Of a DNA stretch of 48,328 nucleotides, positions 36,042-43,031 are shown piece after piece. The DNA is from Candidatus Blautia excrementipullorum (GTDB lineage: Bacteria; Bacillota; Clostridia; Lachnospirales; Lachnospiraceae), in contig DWYN01000173.1 in assembly GCA_019118645.1 (NCBI GenBank), positions 1 through 48,328 of the forward strand, written 5' to 3'. The notes beneath the pieces were generated by a model. It saw only the letters and a list, made by a program, of their open reading frames with translations. It had not been told where the DNA came from and searched no databases. The number at the start of each line of letters is the position of its first letter. Within the stretch, counting starts at the first letter, position 1. Position numbers and translations under genes: made by a program.

Positions 36042-36293
36042 TTATGATTTCAGCGCTACCGCGATCCAGCAAAACCCCATGGGAGAATTAGTGTCCTTTG
36101 AATGAGTATATGCAGTAAAACCTGTGTTGGAAACATCTCGGATCGTCATTATTCCGGATTCCACCGAACCCGTCTCAGCGCAAACCGTAACAGCTGGTAT
36201 AGACGGAAATGCTTCCGGAAAGATAATTTCTTTGGATGTAACCCCTCCTATGGTTCGTTCAATGCTATTCCTCCCGGCTTGGATATCGCTATT
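36042..36293 (-). pseudogene. Silent fibre-tip cassette E (H-type lectin fold)
   Basis: An 83-codon segment on the same strand as the fibre gene, opening Asn-Ser-Asp at site E. It is the inverted near-duplicate of cassette C (EIIFPEAFPSIPAVTV, GFCWIAVALKS). Together they form an inverted repeat of about 250 bp around the recombinase gene. No ribosome site; it can be expressed only by joining to the fixed fibre part. Confidence 0.75.
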
Positions 36294-36294
36294 T
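36286..36294 (-). repeat. Recombination site E (AAATAGCGA)
   Basis: Minus-oriented 9-mer between cassettes D and E; the TAA stop of D overlaps its first two bases. Confidence 0.7.
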
Positions 36295-36640
36295 ATCGAA
36301 GCTGGATGGCCATTAAAGTACCCATGTATTTGTAGGTTTTGCCGGAGTATCCATAGCCATATAGGTTAATAGTTACATCTACTGTAGGCTCTACAAACAT
36401 CCAGTTAGCACAACCTCCTCCCGAGTGCATCGTTGTTCGCGCCGTTGCTCCTCCAATAACACGAGCATCACCGACACATTTAAGGGATGCGCCCATAATG
36501 CTACTACTGTCACTGTCCGACGTTGTCAGGTTACACAAAATGAGGTATTGATGCCCCGGCTTAAGGGTAAGCGAACATATTATTTTGTCTGTACCGTAAA
36601 CAGCATCGATCTCATTATACGCGGTTATAATATCGCTAAT
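36293..36640 (-). pseudogene. Silent fibre-tip cassette D
   Basis: A 115-codon segment directly behind the expressed fibre tip, in the frame Ile-Ser-Asp. The protein is beta-rich (KIICSLTLKPGHQYLILCNL, ..GGGCANWMFVEPTVDVTINL, YGYSGKTYKYMGTLMAIQL), resembling the head domain of a fibre tip. The stop TAA is in site E. Same strand as the fibre; reaching the fixed part needs two inversions, or a deletion of cassette F. Confidence 0.7.
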
Positions 36641-36641
36641 T
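36633..36641 (-). repeat. Recombination site D, variant (AATTAGCGA)
   Basis: One-base variant of the 9-mer (third position T), minus orientation, at the end of the expressed tip. The flank CTCAGTTAA before it is identical to that of the expressed junction. The stop of the expressed fibre overlaps it. Confidence 0.6.
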
Positions 36642-37467
36642 AACTGAGATAGACAGCATTTATGCTAATGTGTTTATTAGTTAAATCATCAGTATAAGTA
36701 GATGGTTTATTTATATTAATGAGGCCATCACTGCCAATGTATACATAGAGTATTGTTTCTGGAACCCCCCATTGCGAACTTGCAATATATCCATAAATTT
36801 TAATAGAACGATATGGTTTATTTTTGATAATAGTTGCTACAACATTAGGAAGATCATTTCCTGTAACGATTAAAGCGAGCTGAATCTCAATGATTCTTCC
36901 GTATTTGAGCATGTAATTTTCAGCTTTTGAATCAGTAAAATCATACCCGTTTTTTAACTCTATGAAATTTGTAGTGTTGGAAATGTACTCCAATTCAAAC
37001 TCGCTATTTAACTGAGCAAATTTATCCGCCAATATTTTACCCTGAGTTGCGTCCAAGGGATTTCCTGGCTGCGTTGCAAGGAGGTTATTGACGATCTGGC
37101 TTTTCAGAATATAGTTTGCCAGTTTATTTTGAAGCGCAGTATTCGTGACCAACTCTTTCGTCATCTTATCAGCAATCTTGTCCATCAGTGTCTGGGCGCT
37201 TACTACCCCTCCCGGTTCCCCAAGCAAACCGCTTGTATCCTTAGCATTTACCGTATCCAACATATTTTGAATAAAACCTTTTGCCAGATACATCCAATTT
37301 GCTCCATCTGCAGTCGGGACTCCTTCTGGATGCTCTTTTAGTGCAACGTATGTGGATCCCTCGTAATATACCGCGTTCATTATGTGGTATTCCGTTTCAG
37401 GGTCATACTCTCCTTTGTATGCAATCCCTATTACCGCCAGTTTTTCATATCCTTCTGGTATCGCCAT
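36640..37467 (-). CDS. Receptor-binding tail fibre, expressed form
   Basis: 275 residues. The first 153 (fixed part) begin with a carbohydrate-binding-module-like segment (YKGEYDPETEYHIMNAVYYE, STYVALKEHPEGVPTADGAN), then a helical shaft (TLMDKIADKMTKELVTNTAL) ending FAQL. At the site (37001-37009, coding Asn-Ser-Glu) the variable 122-residue tip begins, with beta-rich YISNTTNFIELKNGYDF and YRSIKIYGYIASSQWGVPE. The tip should contact the bacterial surface and fix host range. The ATG follows AAGGAGGTGG, 13 bp after the upstream gene. The five other cassettes in the array can replace the tip. Confidence 0.82.
   Translation of the reverse strand: MAIPEGYEKLAVIGIAYKGEYDPETEYHIMNAVYYEGSTYVALKEHPEGVPTADGANWMYLAKGFIQNMLDTVNAKDTSGLLGEPGGVVSAQTLMDKIADKMTKELVTNTALQNKLANYILKSQIVNNLLATQPGNPLDATQGKILADKFAQLNSEFELEYISNTTNFIELKNGYDFTDSKAENYMLKYGRIIEIQLALIVTGNDLPNVVATIIKNKPYRSIKIYGYIASSQWGVPETILYVYIGSDGLININKPSTYTDDLTNKHISINAVYLS
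37001..37009 (-). repeat. Recombination site F at the expressed junction (AAATAGCGA)
   Basis: Minus-oriented 9-mer inside the fibre gene, between fixed and variable parts, encoding the Asn-Ser-Glu link. Right limit of the array. Confidence 0.75.
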
Positions 37468-37480
37468 TTATACCACCTCC

Positions 37481-38413
37481 TTATATAATCGCCCAGCACA
37501 GCACATTATCATCAAATACCTTGAAATCTACTCCAACCCCTGTTTTCATATACAGGCTCATGGATTCTATATCTACATAAAATCCAGGAGCTATAATCTT
37601 GGAATATGTCTCGGCCCTATCCGCTTCTACCTTCGCGCGCTCTGCCTGCATTTCCGATTGGCTTGCATAATATTTGCTGTTGTTTGTATCTTCCCCTTCT
37701 CTGGCCCCTGTTTTTCCAATGGCCCAACTTTCAGAAAGAGTTGCGCTTTCCGCAGAACTGTCTGCCTGTTCCTTCGCGGTTTCCAACTCGCCCTTATAAT
37801 CTTCCAGAAAAGTATCGATCTTTTCGTCTCTTTTTTTATCCGCCTGTTCCCGCTTTATTTCGTTTTGCTGTCTCTGTTCCTCATTCTTCTTCCATTCATC
37901 CTGATTTTTGTCAACTTCTGAAATCTTCCCGTCAACGATTTTTTCCAGTTTTTCCGTCTCGTCTTTAAAATCCTGCTTCAGCTGTTCCTGCTGCTTGATA
38001 ATATCCTGTTCAAGCTGCTCAAACTCTGTCAGCCCTCCCTTATAGTTTCCCGGTGTGTTAATTACATCTTCAATATACACCGGAGCTTTAAAGGAAGCGT
38101 ACTTTACTTCTCCGTTTGAATTATACCCTCTCAGGTTTACCAGAGCCGTCCCCGGAACCTGCAGCATCGGAGACAGAATATTCCAGTGCAGGAGAATGTA
38201 CTCCTCCTGCACCTCTTTTCTCAGAGCCGTTGTATCGTAAGCATCGTTTTTGTACTGCAAATCAAGATAATAATTCAGATCGGAAAGATCGTTCCCGCCC
38301 GACGAGTGACGATCCAGACGAAAAATCCGTTCCCCTACCTGGTTATCATAGGTTGTGCCGATACGATCCTCTCCGGACGGAAACAACAACTTTTGGTTTT
38401 TTACAATTATCAT
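37481..38413 (-). CDS. BppU-like upper baseplate/tail protein
   Basis: A 310-residue protein. The N-terminal about 115 residues look like a BppU-type domain (RIGTTYDNQVGERIFRLDRH, then EEYILLHWNILSPMLQVPGT and VYIEDVINTPGN). Then comes a long coiled coil from about 125 to 210 (QQEQLKQDFKDETEKLEKIV) and a C-terminal segment ESWAIGKTG..NNSKYYASQS typical of fibre shafts. It probably links the fibre to the tail. It precedes the fibre gene by 13 bp. The ATG has AAAAGGAG upstream. Confidence 0.75.
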   Translation of the reverse strand: MIIVKNQKLLFPSGEDRIGTTYDNQVGERIFRLDRHSSGGNDLSDLNYYLDLQYKNDAYDTTALRKEVQEEYILLHWNILSPMLQVPGTALVNLRGYNSNGEVKYASFKAPVYIEDVINTPGNYKGGLTEFEQLEQDIIKQQEQLKQDFKDETEKLEKIVDGKISEVDKNQDEWKKNEEQRQQNEIKREQADKKRDEKIDTFLEDYKGELETAKEQADSSAESATLSESWAIGKTGAREGEDTNNSKYYASQSEMQAERAKVEADRAETYSKIIAPGFYVDIESMSLYMKTGVGVDFKVFDDNVLCWAII

Positions 38414-38426
38414 ACCGGCTCCTTTT

Positions 38427-38795
38427 CTACAGCAGCTTTCCTAAGCCTTCTTCGTATTGCTCCTCCTTTTTCTCCATGTAGAGATCCGCTAACTCTCTCT
38501 GTGACATGGCATTCTCCAGCACCTCTGCAACAGATTTCGGTACCATTACTGTCTTTCCTCTCGGAACAATCGTTGTTTTTCCGTTTACCGTCACTCTCTC
38601 GTCATCACGGTAGCGCTCTCCGTCACGGAACAGACGGATCGGAACCATTTCCTCCCCTTTCTTTCCGGTTTTTCCAGTCTCCTCTGCTGCCATTTCTTTC
38701 TCTGCTGCCATTTCTTTCTCTGCTGCCACTTCTTTCTCTGTTGTCATATTTTCTGTTCCGGCTTTTACTCCCTCTGATTTTGTTCCTCTTGCCAT
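38427..38795 (-). CDS. Small neck/head protein with Glu-Lys-Ala repeats
   Basis: 122 residues. The N-terminal part has six-residue repeats EKEVAA/EKEMAA/EKEMAA (18-bp DNA repeats, about 38690-38745). The rest, VPIRLFRDGERYRDDERVTV and VPRGKTVMVPKSVAEVLENA, is a form common in phages with N4-gp56 capsids, directly after the capsid gene. A structural or assembly role is likely but unproven. The ATG has AGGAGG upstream. Confidence 0.65.
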   Translation of the reverse strand: MARGTKSEGVKAGTENMTTEKEVAAEKEMAAEKEMAAEETGKTGKKGEEMVPIRLFRDGERYRDDERVTVNGKTTIVPRGKTVMVPKSVAEVLENAMSQRELADLYMEKKEEQYEEGLGKLL

Positions 38796-38804
38796 AGCTT
38801 CCTC

Positions 38805-39848
38805 CTAATTCGCCTCGTGAATATTGTTGGATGATCCGGTCTCAATTCTGACCATAAAATCGTTCTGAAGAATCTCAGCGGTTTTTACCGCTTTCCAGCC
38901 TGCAGTTGCCCTCTGATTCAGCGGATCTGCCGTTCCTCCGGAACCTAACTGTTTCACAATCGTTTCCAGTCCGCCCCCTTCTACGCTTGTAATTCCGTAG
39001 GCATCACGACCGATAATCAGCGTAGAATACACATCTGCCTTGTCTGGGCCTTCTCCAATCTGCGCTCCTGCACTTGGGAAGATCTTCGCTTCTGTAGTTT
39101 CTGACAGACGCACACCCGCAACTTTTCCGATCTCGTTTTTCCACATTTTCTCTGGCGTCGTGTATTTGTTCCATTCAACAAAGGCTTCGTCATCCATCAG
39201 ATCGAACGCAATGTCCGAATGGATGATTCCCGCATATTCCTGGCCCTCAATCGGTCTGGCATTTTTTCTCTTCAGTGTCCTTACCGCCAGGCGAATCGCC
39301 CGAACCGTCAGTTTCATTTCTGGCGTAAGCTCATCGCGGGAATCCACCTGTCCCTCTGCGTACTGGACGTTGGTGCCCGCATTGATTACCTCTCTTGTAA
39401 CCGTGTCAAGCGTCTGAGCCGCCTGAGGTCCAAGCAGATTCAGAGCCTCTACCAGGTTGTTATCAATCGCAGTTAAGAGCAGCATGTCGGACAGACGGAT
39501 ATAATTTCCGTACTGTTTCACCGTTGCTTTCACTACGCTTACATCCAGCTTGTCACCTTCCGGCGTTACGCCCTCCGTTAATGGCGTCAGCGCCTTATCA
39601 AGCGGCGTGTATTTCCTGAACTCAATCGTTTTTCCTCCGTTTTTGGGAATCGGCTTCTCCTGTCCAAACTGGTCATGGATCAGGTTTGGCCCCACGTTCT
39701 CCAGAAGGTATCTGTAGTAATAGGTTTTCATCTCATGGGACAGCTCGTTCCCGCTTCCCGTCGATTCCGTTGTATTTGTCACATCAAATAACTGCAGCCG
39801 AATTTTTACCATTTTTCTATCTGCATAAATCAATCTTCTGTCCTTCAT
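38805..39848 (-). CDS. Major capsid protein, N4-gp56 family
   Basis: 347 residues. The N4-gp56 signature is clear: SHEMKTYYYRYLLENVGPNL, IPKNGGKTIEFRKYTPLDKA, LTEGVTPEGDKLDVSVVKAT and YGNYIRLSDMLLLTA, with the HK97-like core. It forms the icosahedral shell; the scaffold and a Prp-like protease are encoded upstream. The ATG follows AAGGAGG at four bases. There is one copy in this module. Confidence 0.93.
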   Translation of the reverse strand: MKDRRLIYADRKMVKIRLQLFDVTNTTESTGSGNELSHEMKTYYYRYLLENVGPNLIHDQFGQEKPIPKNGGKTIEFRKYTPLDKALTPLTEGVTPEGDKLDVSVVKATVKQYGNYIRLSDMLLLTAIDNNLVEALNLLGPQAAQTLDTVTREVINAGTNVQYAEGQVDSRDELTPEMKLTVRAIRLAVRTLKRKNARPIEGQEYAGIIHSDIAFDLMDDEAFVEWNKYTTPEKMWKNEIGKVAGVRLSETTEAKIFPSAGAQIGEGPDKADVYSTLIIGRDAYGITSVEGGGLETIVKQLGSGGTADPLNQRATAGWKAVKTAEILQNDFMVRIETGSSNNIHEAN

Positions 39849-39857
39849 ATGTCCTCC

Positions 39858-40721
39858 TTATAATTCTACACTCTCTCCTCGCTGTGCTCTTCTCGCAAGC
39901 TCAAAGATTTCTTCCCGGCTCATATCCTCCACCCGCTTTCCTGTATTCTCCACCGGCTTTGTGTTCATTCCTGCCTCGCTCGGCCGGCTCTGACTGCTTT
40001 TTACCGCATCTGCCTGGGCTTTTGCTACGTTCTGAGCCGTCTGCCTGGCAAGCGCCTGCATCATCTCCTCATGGTGGACTGTTTCATAAGCCGTTTTCAT
40101 GTCAATTCCATTTCCCAGGAGCCTGGTAAAGGTCTCATTCTGCCCCTCTACTTCCATGTCAAAATTGGGATAGAGGGTTTTTAACTCTTCTGCTTCCCGG
40201 TTCCATTTCTGGAAGATACGTTCTCTCTGGCTTGCTTTCTGGGCTTCCTCCATCCGCCTTAATAACCGTTTGTTTTCCACCTCAAGGTTTCTTCTGTAGC
40301 GGTATTCCTCAACCGTTAAGCCTGCCTTCGCAGCCTCCTCCTCCCATAAGCTATTGTCGCTTTCAATAGCCTTCCTCAGTCCTTCCAGATCTTCTGTCCC
40401 GTATCTGGAACTGAGCAGTGTGATTAATTCACCCTGGGAGGATAACTGAGCTTCCATTCCCTTGTAGCGTTTCAATCTTCGGTTAATTGTATCTTTCATT
40501 CTGGCCTCATACAGATCCTTGTACTCTGTTGAGATCAGTTTCTCAAATTCTGCAGCCCGCTCCTCCGGCGTCTTGTCAGTTTCAGCGTTCCCCTGCCCGC
40601 CAGCGGCGCCCTGGCCTTCTCCGCCCGTTTCTGCTGCCTGTCCGTCTCCGGCTGCTCCTGCTGCCCCAGCTGCTCCTGCTGCTCCAGCGTCAAATAAAGT
40701 CAAATCTAATCTCTTCTTCAT
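39858..40721 (-). CDS. Scaffolding protein
   Basis: 287 residues, acidic, nearly all helical. After a short start come Gly-Ala-Ala repeats (about 12-25, 9-bp DNA repeats) and a Gly/Gln/Glu linker. Then a coiled-coil body (EERAAEFEKLISTEYKDLYE, VENKRLLRRMEEAQKASQRE) and a charged C-terminal helix (DMSREEIFELARRAQRGES) that could bind the coat protein. It sits directly before the capsid gene, 9 bp apart, as usual for scaffold genes. The ATG has AGGAGGG upstream. Confidence 0.82.
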   Translation of the reverse strand: MKKRLDLTLFDAGAAGAAGAAGAAGDGQAAETGGEGQGAAGGQGNAETDKTPEERAAEFEKLISTEYKDLYEARMKDTINRRLKRYKGMEAQLSSQGELITLLSSRYGTEDLEGLRKAIESDNSLWEEEAAKAGLTVEEYRYRRNLEVENKRLLRRMEEAQKASQRERIFQKWNREAEELKTLYPNFDMEVEGQNETFTRLLGNGIDMKTAYETVHHEEMMQALARQTAQNVAKAQADAVKSSQSRPSEAGMNTKPVENTGKRVEDMSREEIFELARRAQRGESVEL

Positions 40722-40804
40722 TTTCCCTCCTGCCGTCTCTCCGGCGCGTCTTTTTTTCTGCCGTCTTTCCGGCGTGTCTATCTTTCCAAATCACTATATC
40801 AGGT

Positions 40805-41134
40805 TTAAAAACAGATTTCGCCTGCCATAAAAATCTGTTCCGGATACTCCGCTTTCAGCAACTCAAAACCTGTCTCTATTGCCTTTGCTCTCTCTTTAAA
40901 TTTTCTCATTCCCTCTTTCGATGCTGACACTTTCACCCGAATGAAGCCCTTTTCAATATTTATTGAGGCTTTTGCCTCCCCTTCTGCTTCTATGTCCATG
41001 GCTATCTGAGCAAGGGTCTGCCCCAGAACAGATACCGCACAACACAGTAAATTGTCCTTGCCTTCGTTTATCTTTTCTGCATGCCCAATAATGGAAATGT
41101 CCATTCCATCCTGTAATATAAGTACTTTTGTCAT
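40805..41134 (-). CDS. Prp-like cysteine protease in the head module
   Basis: 109 residues resembling Prp, the cysteine protease that trims ribosomal protein L27 in Firmicutes. Conserved features: GHA with catalytic His18, an acidic loop (GKDN) and Cys31 in CCAVSVLGQ, matching the Prp pattern GHA..G.D..CA..S. The C-terminal helix (GFELLKAEYPEQIFM) also fits. It overlaps the portal gene's end and precedes the scaffold. In Staphylococcus phages host Prp cuts scaffold and capsid proteins, so this copy may be a dedicated prohead protease. Confidence 0.7.
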   Translation of the reverse strand: MTKVLILQDGMDISIIGHAEKINEGKDNLLCCAVSVLGQTLAQIAMDIEAEGEAKASINIEKGFIRVKVSASKEGMRKFKERAKAIETGFELLKAEYPEQIFMAGEICF

Positions 41135-41135
41135 A

Positions 41136-43022
41136 TCAGCTCTTTGGCGTAGAGGCCGCTGCTGCCTTCTGCCTTGCCTTTCCCGCTGTCGCGTTTAATT
41201 CTTCCCTGACTCCTCCCACAGAGTCTGTTTTCGTATCCCTGCTTGCTCCTGAAGCCTTCACAACTGGCTGTGAAAGATTCTGTTCCGCTGTAGCATCCAG
41301 CAGTCTTGTATCGCCCGTTGTCTGTGCGATTAAAGCCGCCATCTTTTGAATAGTTGCCTGCATCTGGAGCACCTGCTGGTACAGCGTTCCATTTCTCTCA
41401 ATTTTCTGAATTACCTCTTCCTTCCCGTCAAACATCATCATGTCCAGGCAGGCGAGAGCTTGATCTGAAAACTGAGGGTTAAAAAATCCAAGATTGTACA
41501 TCTCTTTTGCCAGCTCATTCTGCGATACCTTTACGAACGGAGACGCTTTCTGCGGAGAGATGGAAATGTCAAAATAGGGCATCCGGCCTCCTATCATAAT
41601 TCCAAAATTGTTTGTTTCCGGTTCCCCTTTTAACAGGGAGTTGTCAAAACTTAAAAACTCCATCTGTCCCAGTTTGTTTGTGATCCTAAAAGCCCTCGGC
41701 ACATCATAAAACTGCCGGATCAGCTCGATCACCTGAAAAACCACATCTTTGTAAGCCCTGAAGGAAGACTTAATCATATCTCTTGAAAGTTTTGATCCGG
41801 CCTCCTGAAGAGCAGCAATCGCAGAAGCCGCAGTCACTCCACTGGCAGTGGAACCCTGGGAAAAATCACGGTTCCCAGAAGTTTCTTTCAGCTCTTCAAT
41901 TTTTCCCTGGTATACCTGATAGTACGTGCCATTTAACGGAAATACCTCGATTGGCTTCAAATCGTCCGGCTGGCCTTCGTAGTGTACGATATCTTTTGAA
42001 AGATCCTGAAACTCCTCTTCATTGATTCCTGCTGCCATCTTGCAAAAATAGCGCGGCCTTGAACCCGCCAGTGTATTTTTCAGAATTGCCTGCCCCATTC
42101 GGTCTATGTAGGCCTGACAGTCTTTCATCGCATCCAGGTATCCAAAGGCTGCCGGAGAACCTTTTTCCGGAAACATCGTGTCAAGCACAAAGGGATATTG
42201 GCCGTGAGAGTACCAGCTGTCCTCTCCTTCATTTTCCGAAGAATAAAGGATAATTCCCTCTGCAAACTTGCAATAATGCAGCACGGTCCTGACTTTTGGT
42301 ATTTCAAATTCATTTTTGGGGAGTGTCTTGTATCGCTTTTTATAGTACCAGTCAACCACCAGGGTTTTCTCACTGTTATCTATATAATCTTCTGTAATAT
42401 ACTCTTTAATGTCCAGCAGCCCGCCTGTAGTTTTCTGCTCTAATGCAGGATATTGTCTTTTCAGAGCATCACTGTCTACTGCTTCCAGATAAAAAATTTC
42501 CTTAGAGTCCTGGAGCTTTTCTACTCCCGGCTCCCAGTACAGTCTAAGCAGATCACAGGTCTTAATCTCCACATCTCCCAGGCCGTTCAGCTTTTCCGGA
42601 TTCCAGAATACTCCCTGAACCCCGGTTCCTGTCTTCAGCTTGTCCCATGTTTGCTCTGAGTAGGTTTCCTCGTAGCCGTTCTGTTCCAAAATGTACGGAA
42701 CAATATCCGAAAGGATCTGAGCTGTCTCTTTGTCTGTTTCTTCTCGCGGCAGAATATTGGCTTCCGGGTAATTGTCCATAAAATCTGCGTGTTTATTGAT
42801 GATCGAATTAAACAGCCATGCGCTGGCTGGTTCCGGTTCTCCCTTGTTTTCTTTTCTCATCTCGTCCCAGTGCCGCATTTTCCACCACTGTTCGTTGGAC
42901 ACAATCCGGTTATCCAACATCTGTTTTCCCTGTTTATACTTCTGCAGCCTGGCTTCCGCTTTCCGTATCGTTTCTTCTGTTACCGGTTTTAACCCGGCCG
43001 CTTTTACTCTCTCTTCTTCCAT
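41136..43022 (-). CDS. Portal protein, P22-like
   Basis: 628 residues, the size of short-tailed phage portals. It begins with a helical clip-stem part (QKYKQGKQMLDNRIVSNEQW) and contains NSIINKHADFMDNYPEANIL, WDKLKTGTGVQGVFWNPEKL and TASGVTAASAIAALQEAGSK, motifs of the P22/phage 'portal protein' group. The C-terminal end is a Gln/Ala-rich helix, as in barrel-bearing portals. It forms the twelve-fold DNA channel and docks the terminase. The ATG has AGGAGG upstream; 9 bp separate it from the terminase gene. Confidence 0.88.
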   Translation of the reverse strand: MEEERVKAAGLKPVTEETIRKAEARLQKYKQGKQMLDNRIVSNEQWWKMRHWDEMRKENKGEPEPASAWLFNSIINKHADFMDNYPEANILPREETDKETAQILSDIVPYILEQNGYEETYSEQTWDKLKTGTGVQGVFWNPEKLNGLGDVEIKTCDLLRLYWEPGVEKLQDSKEIFYLEAVDSDALKRQYPALEQKTTGGLLDIKEYITEDYIDNSEKTLVVDWYYKKRYKTLPKNEFEIPKVRTVLHYCKFAEGIILYSSENEGEDSWYSHGQYPFVLDTMFPEKGSPAAFGYLDAMKDCQAYIDRMGQAILKNTLAGSRPRYFCKMAAGINEEEFQDLSKDIVHYEGQPDDLKPIEVFPLNGTYYQVYQGKIEELKETSGNRDFSQGSTASGVTAASAIAALQEAGSKLSRDMIKSSFRAYKDVVFQVIELIRQFYDVPRAFRITNKLGQMEFLSFDNSLLKGEPETNNFGIMIGGRMPYFDISISPQKASPFVKVSQNELAKEMYNLGFFNPQFSDQALACLDMMMFDGKEEVIQKIERNGTLYQQVLQMQATIQKMAALIAQTTGDTRLLDATAEQNLSQPVVKASGASRDTKTDSVGGVREELNATAGKARQKAAAASTPKS

Positions 43023-43031
43023 CTATACCTC

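Noticed and set aside
34030-37010. A diversity-generating retroelement as the source of fibre variation
   Set aside because: No reverse transcriptase or template repeat with A-specific differences is present. The variation is by whole cassettes.
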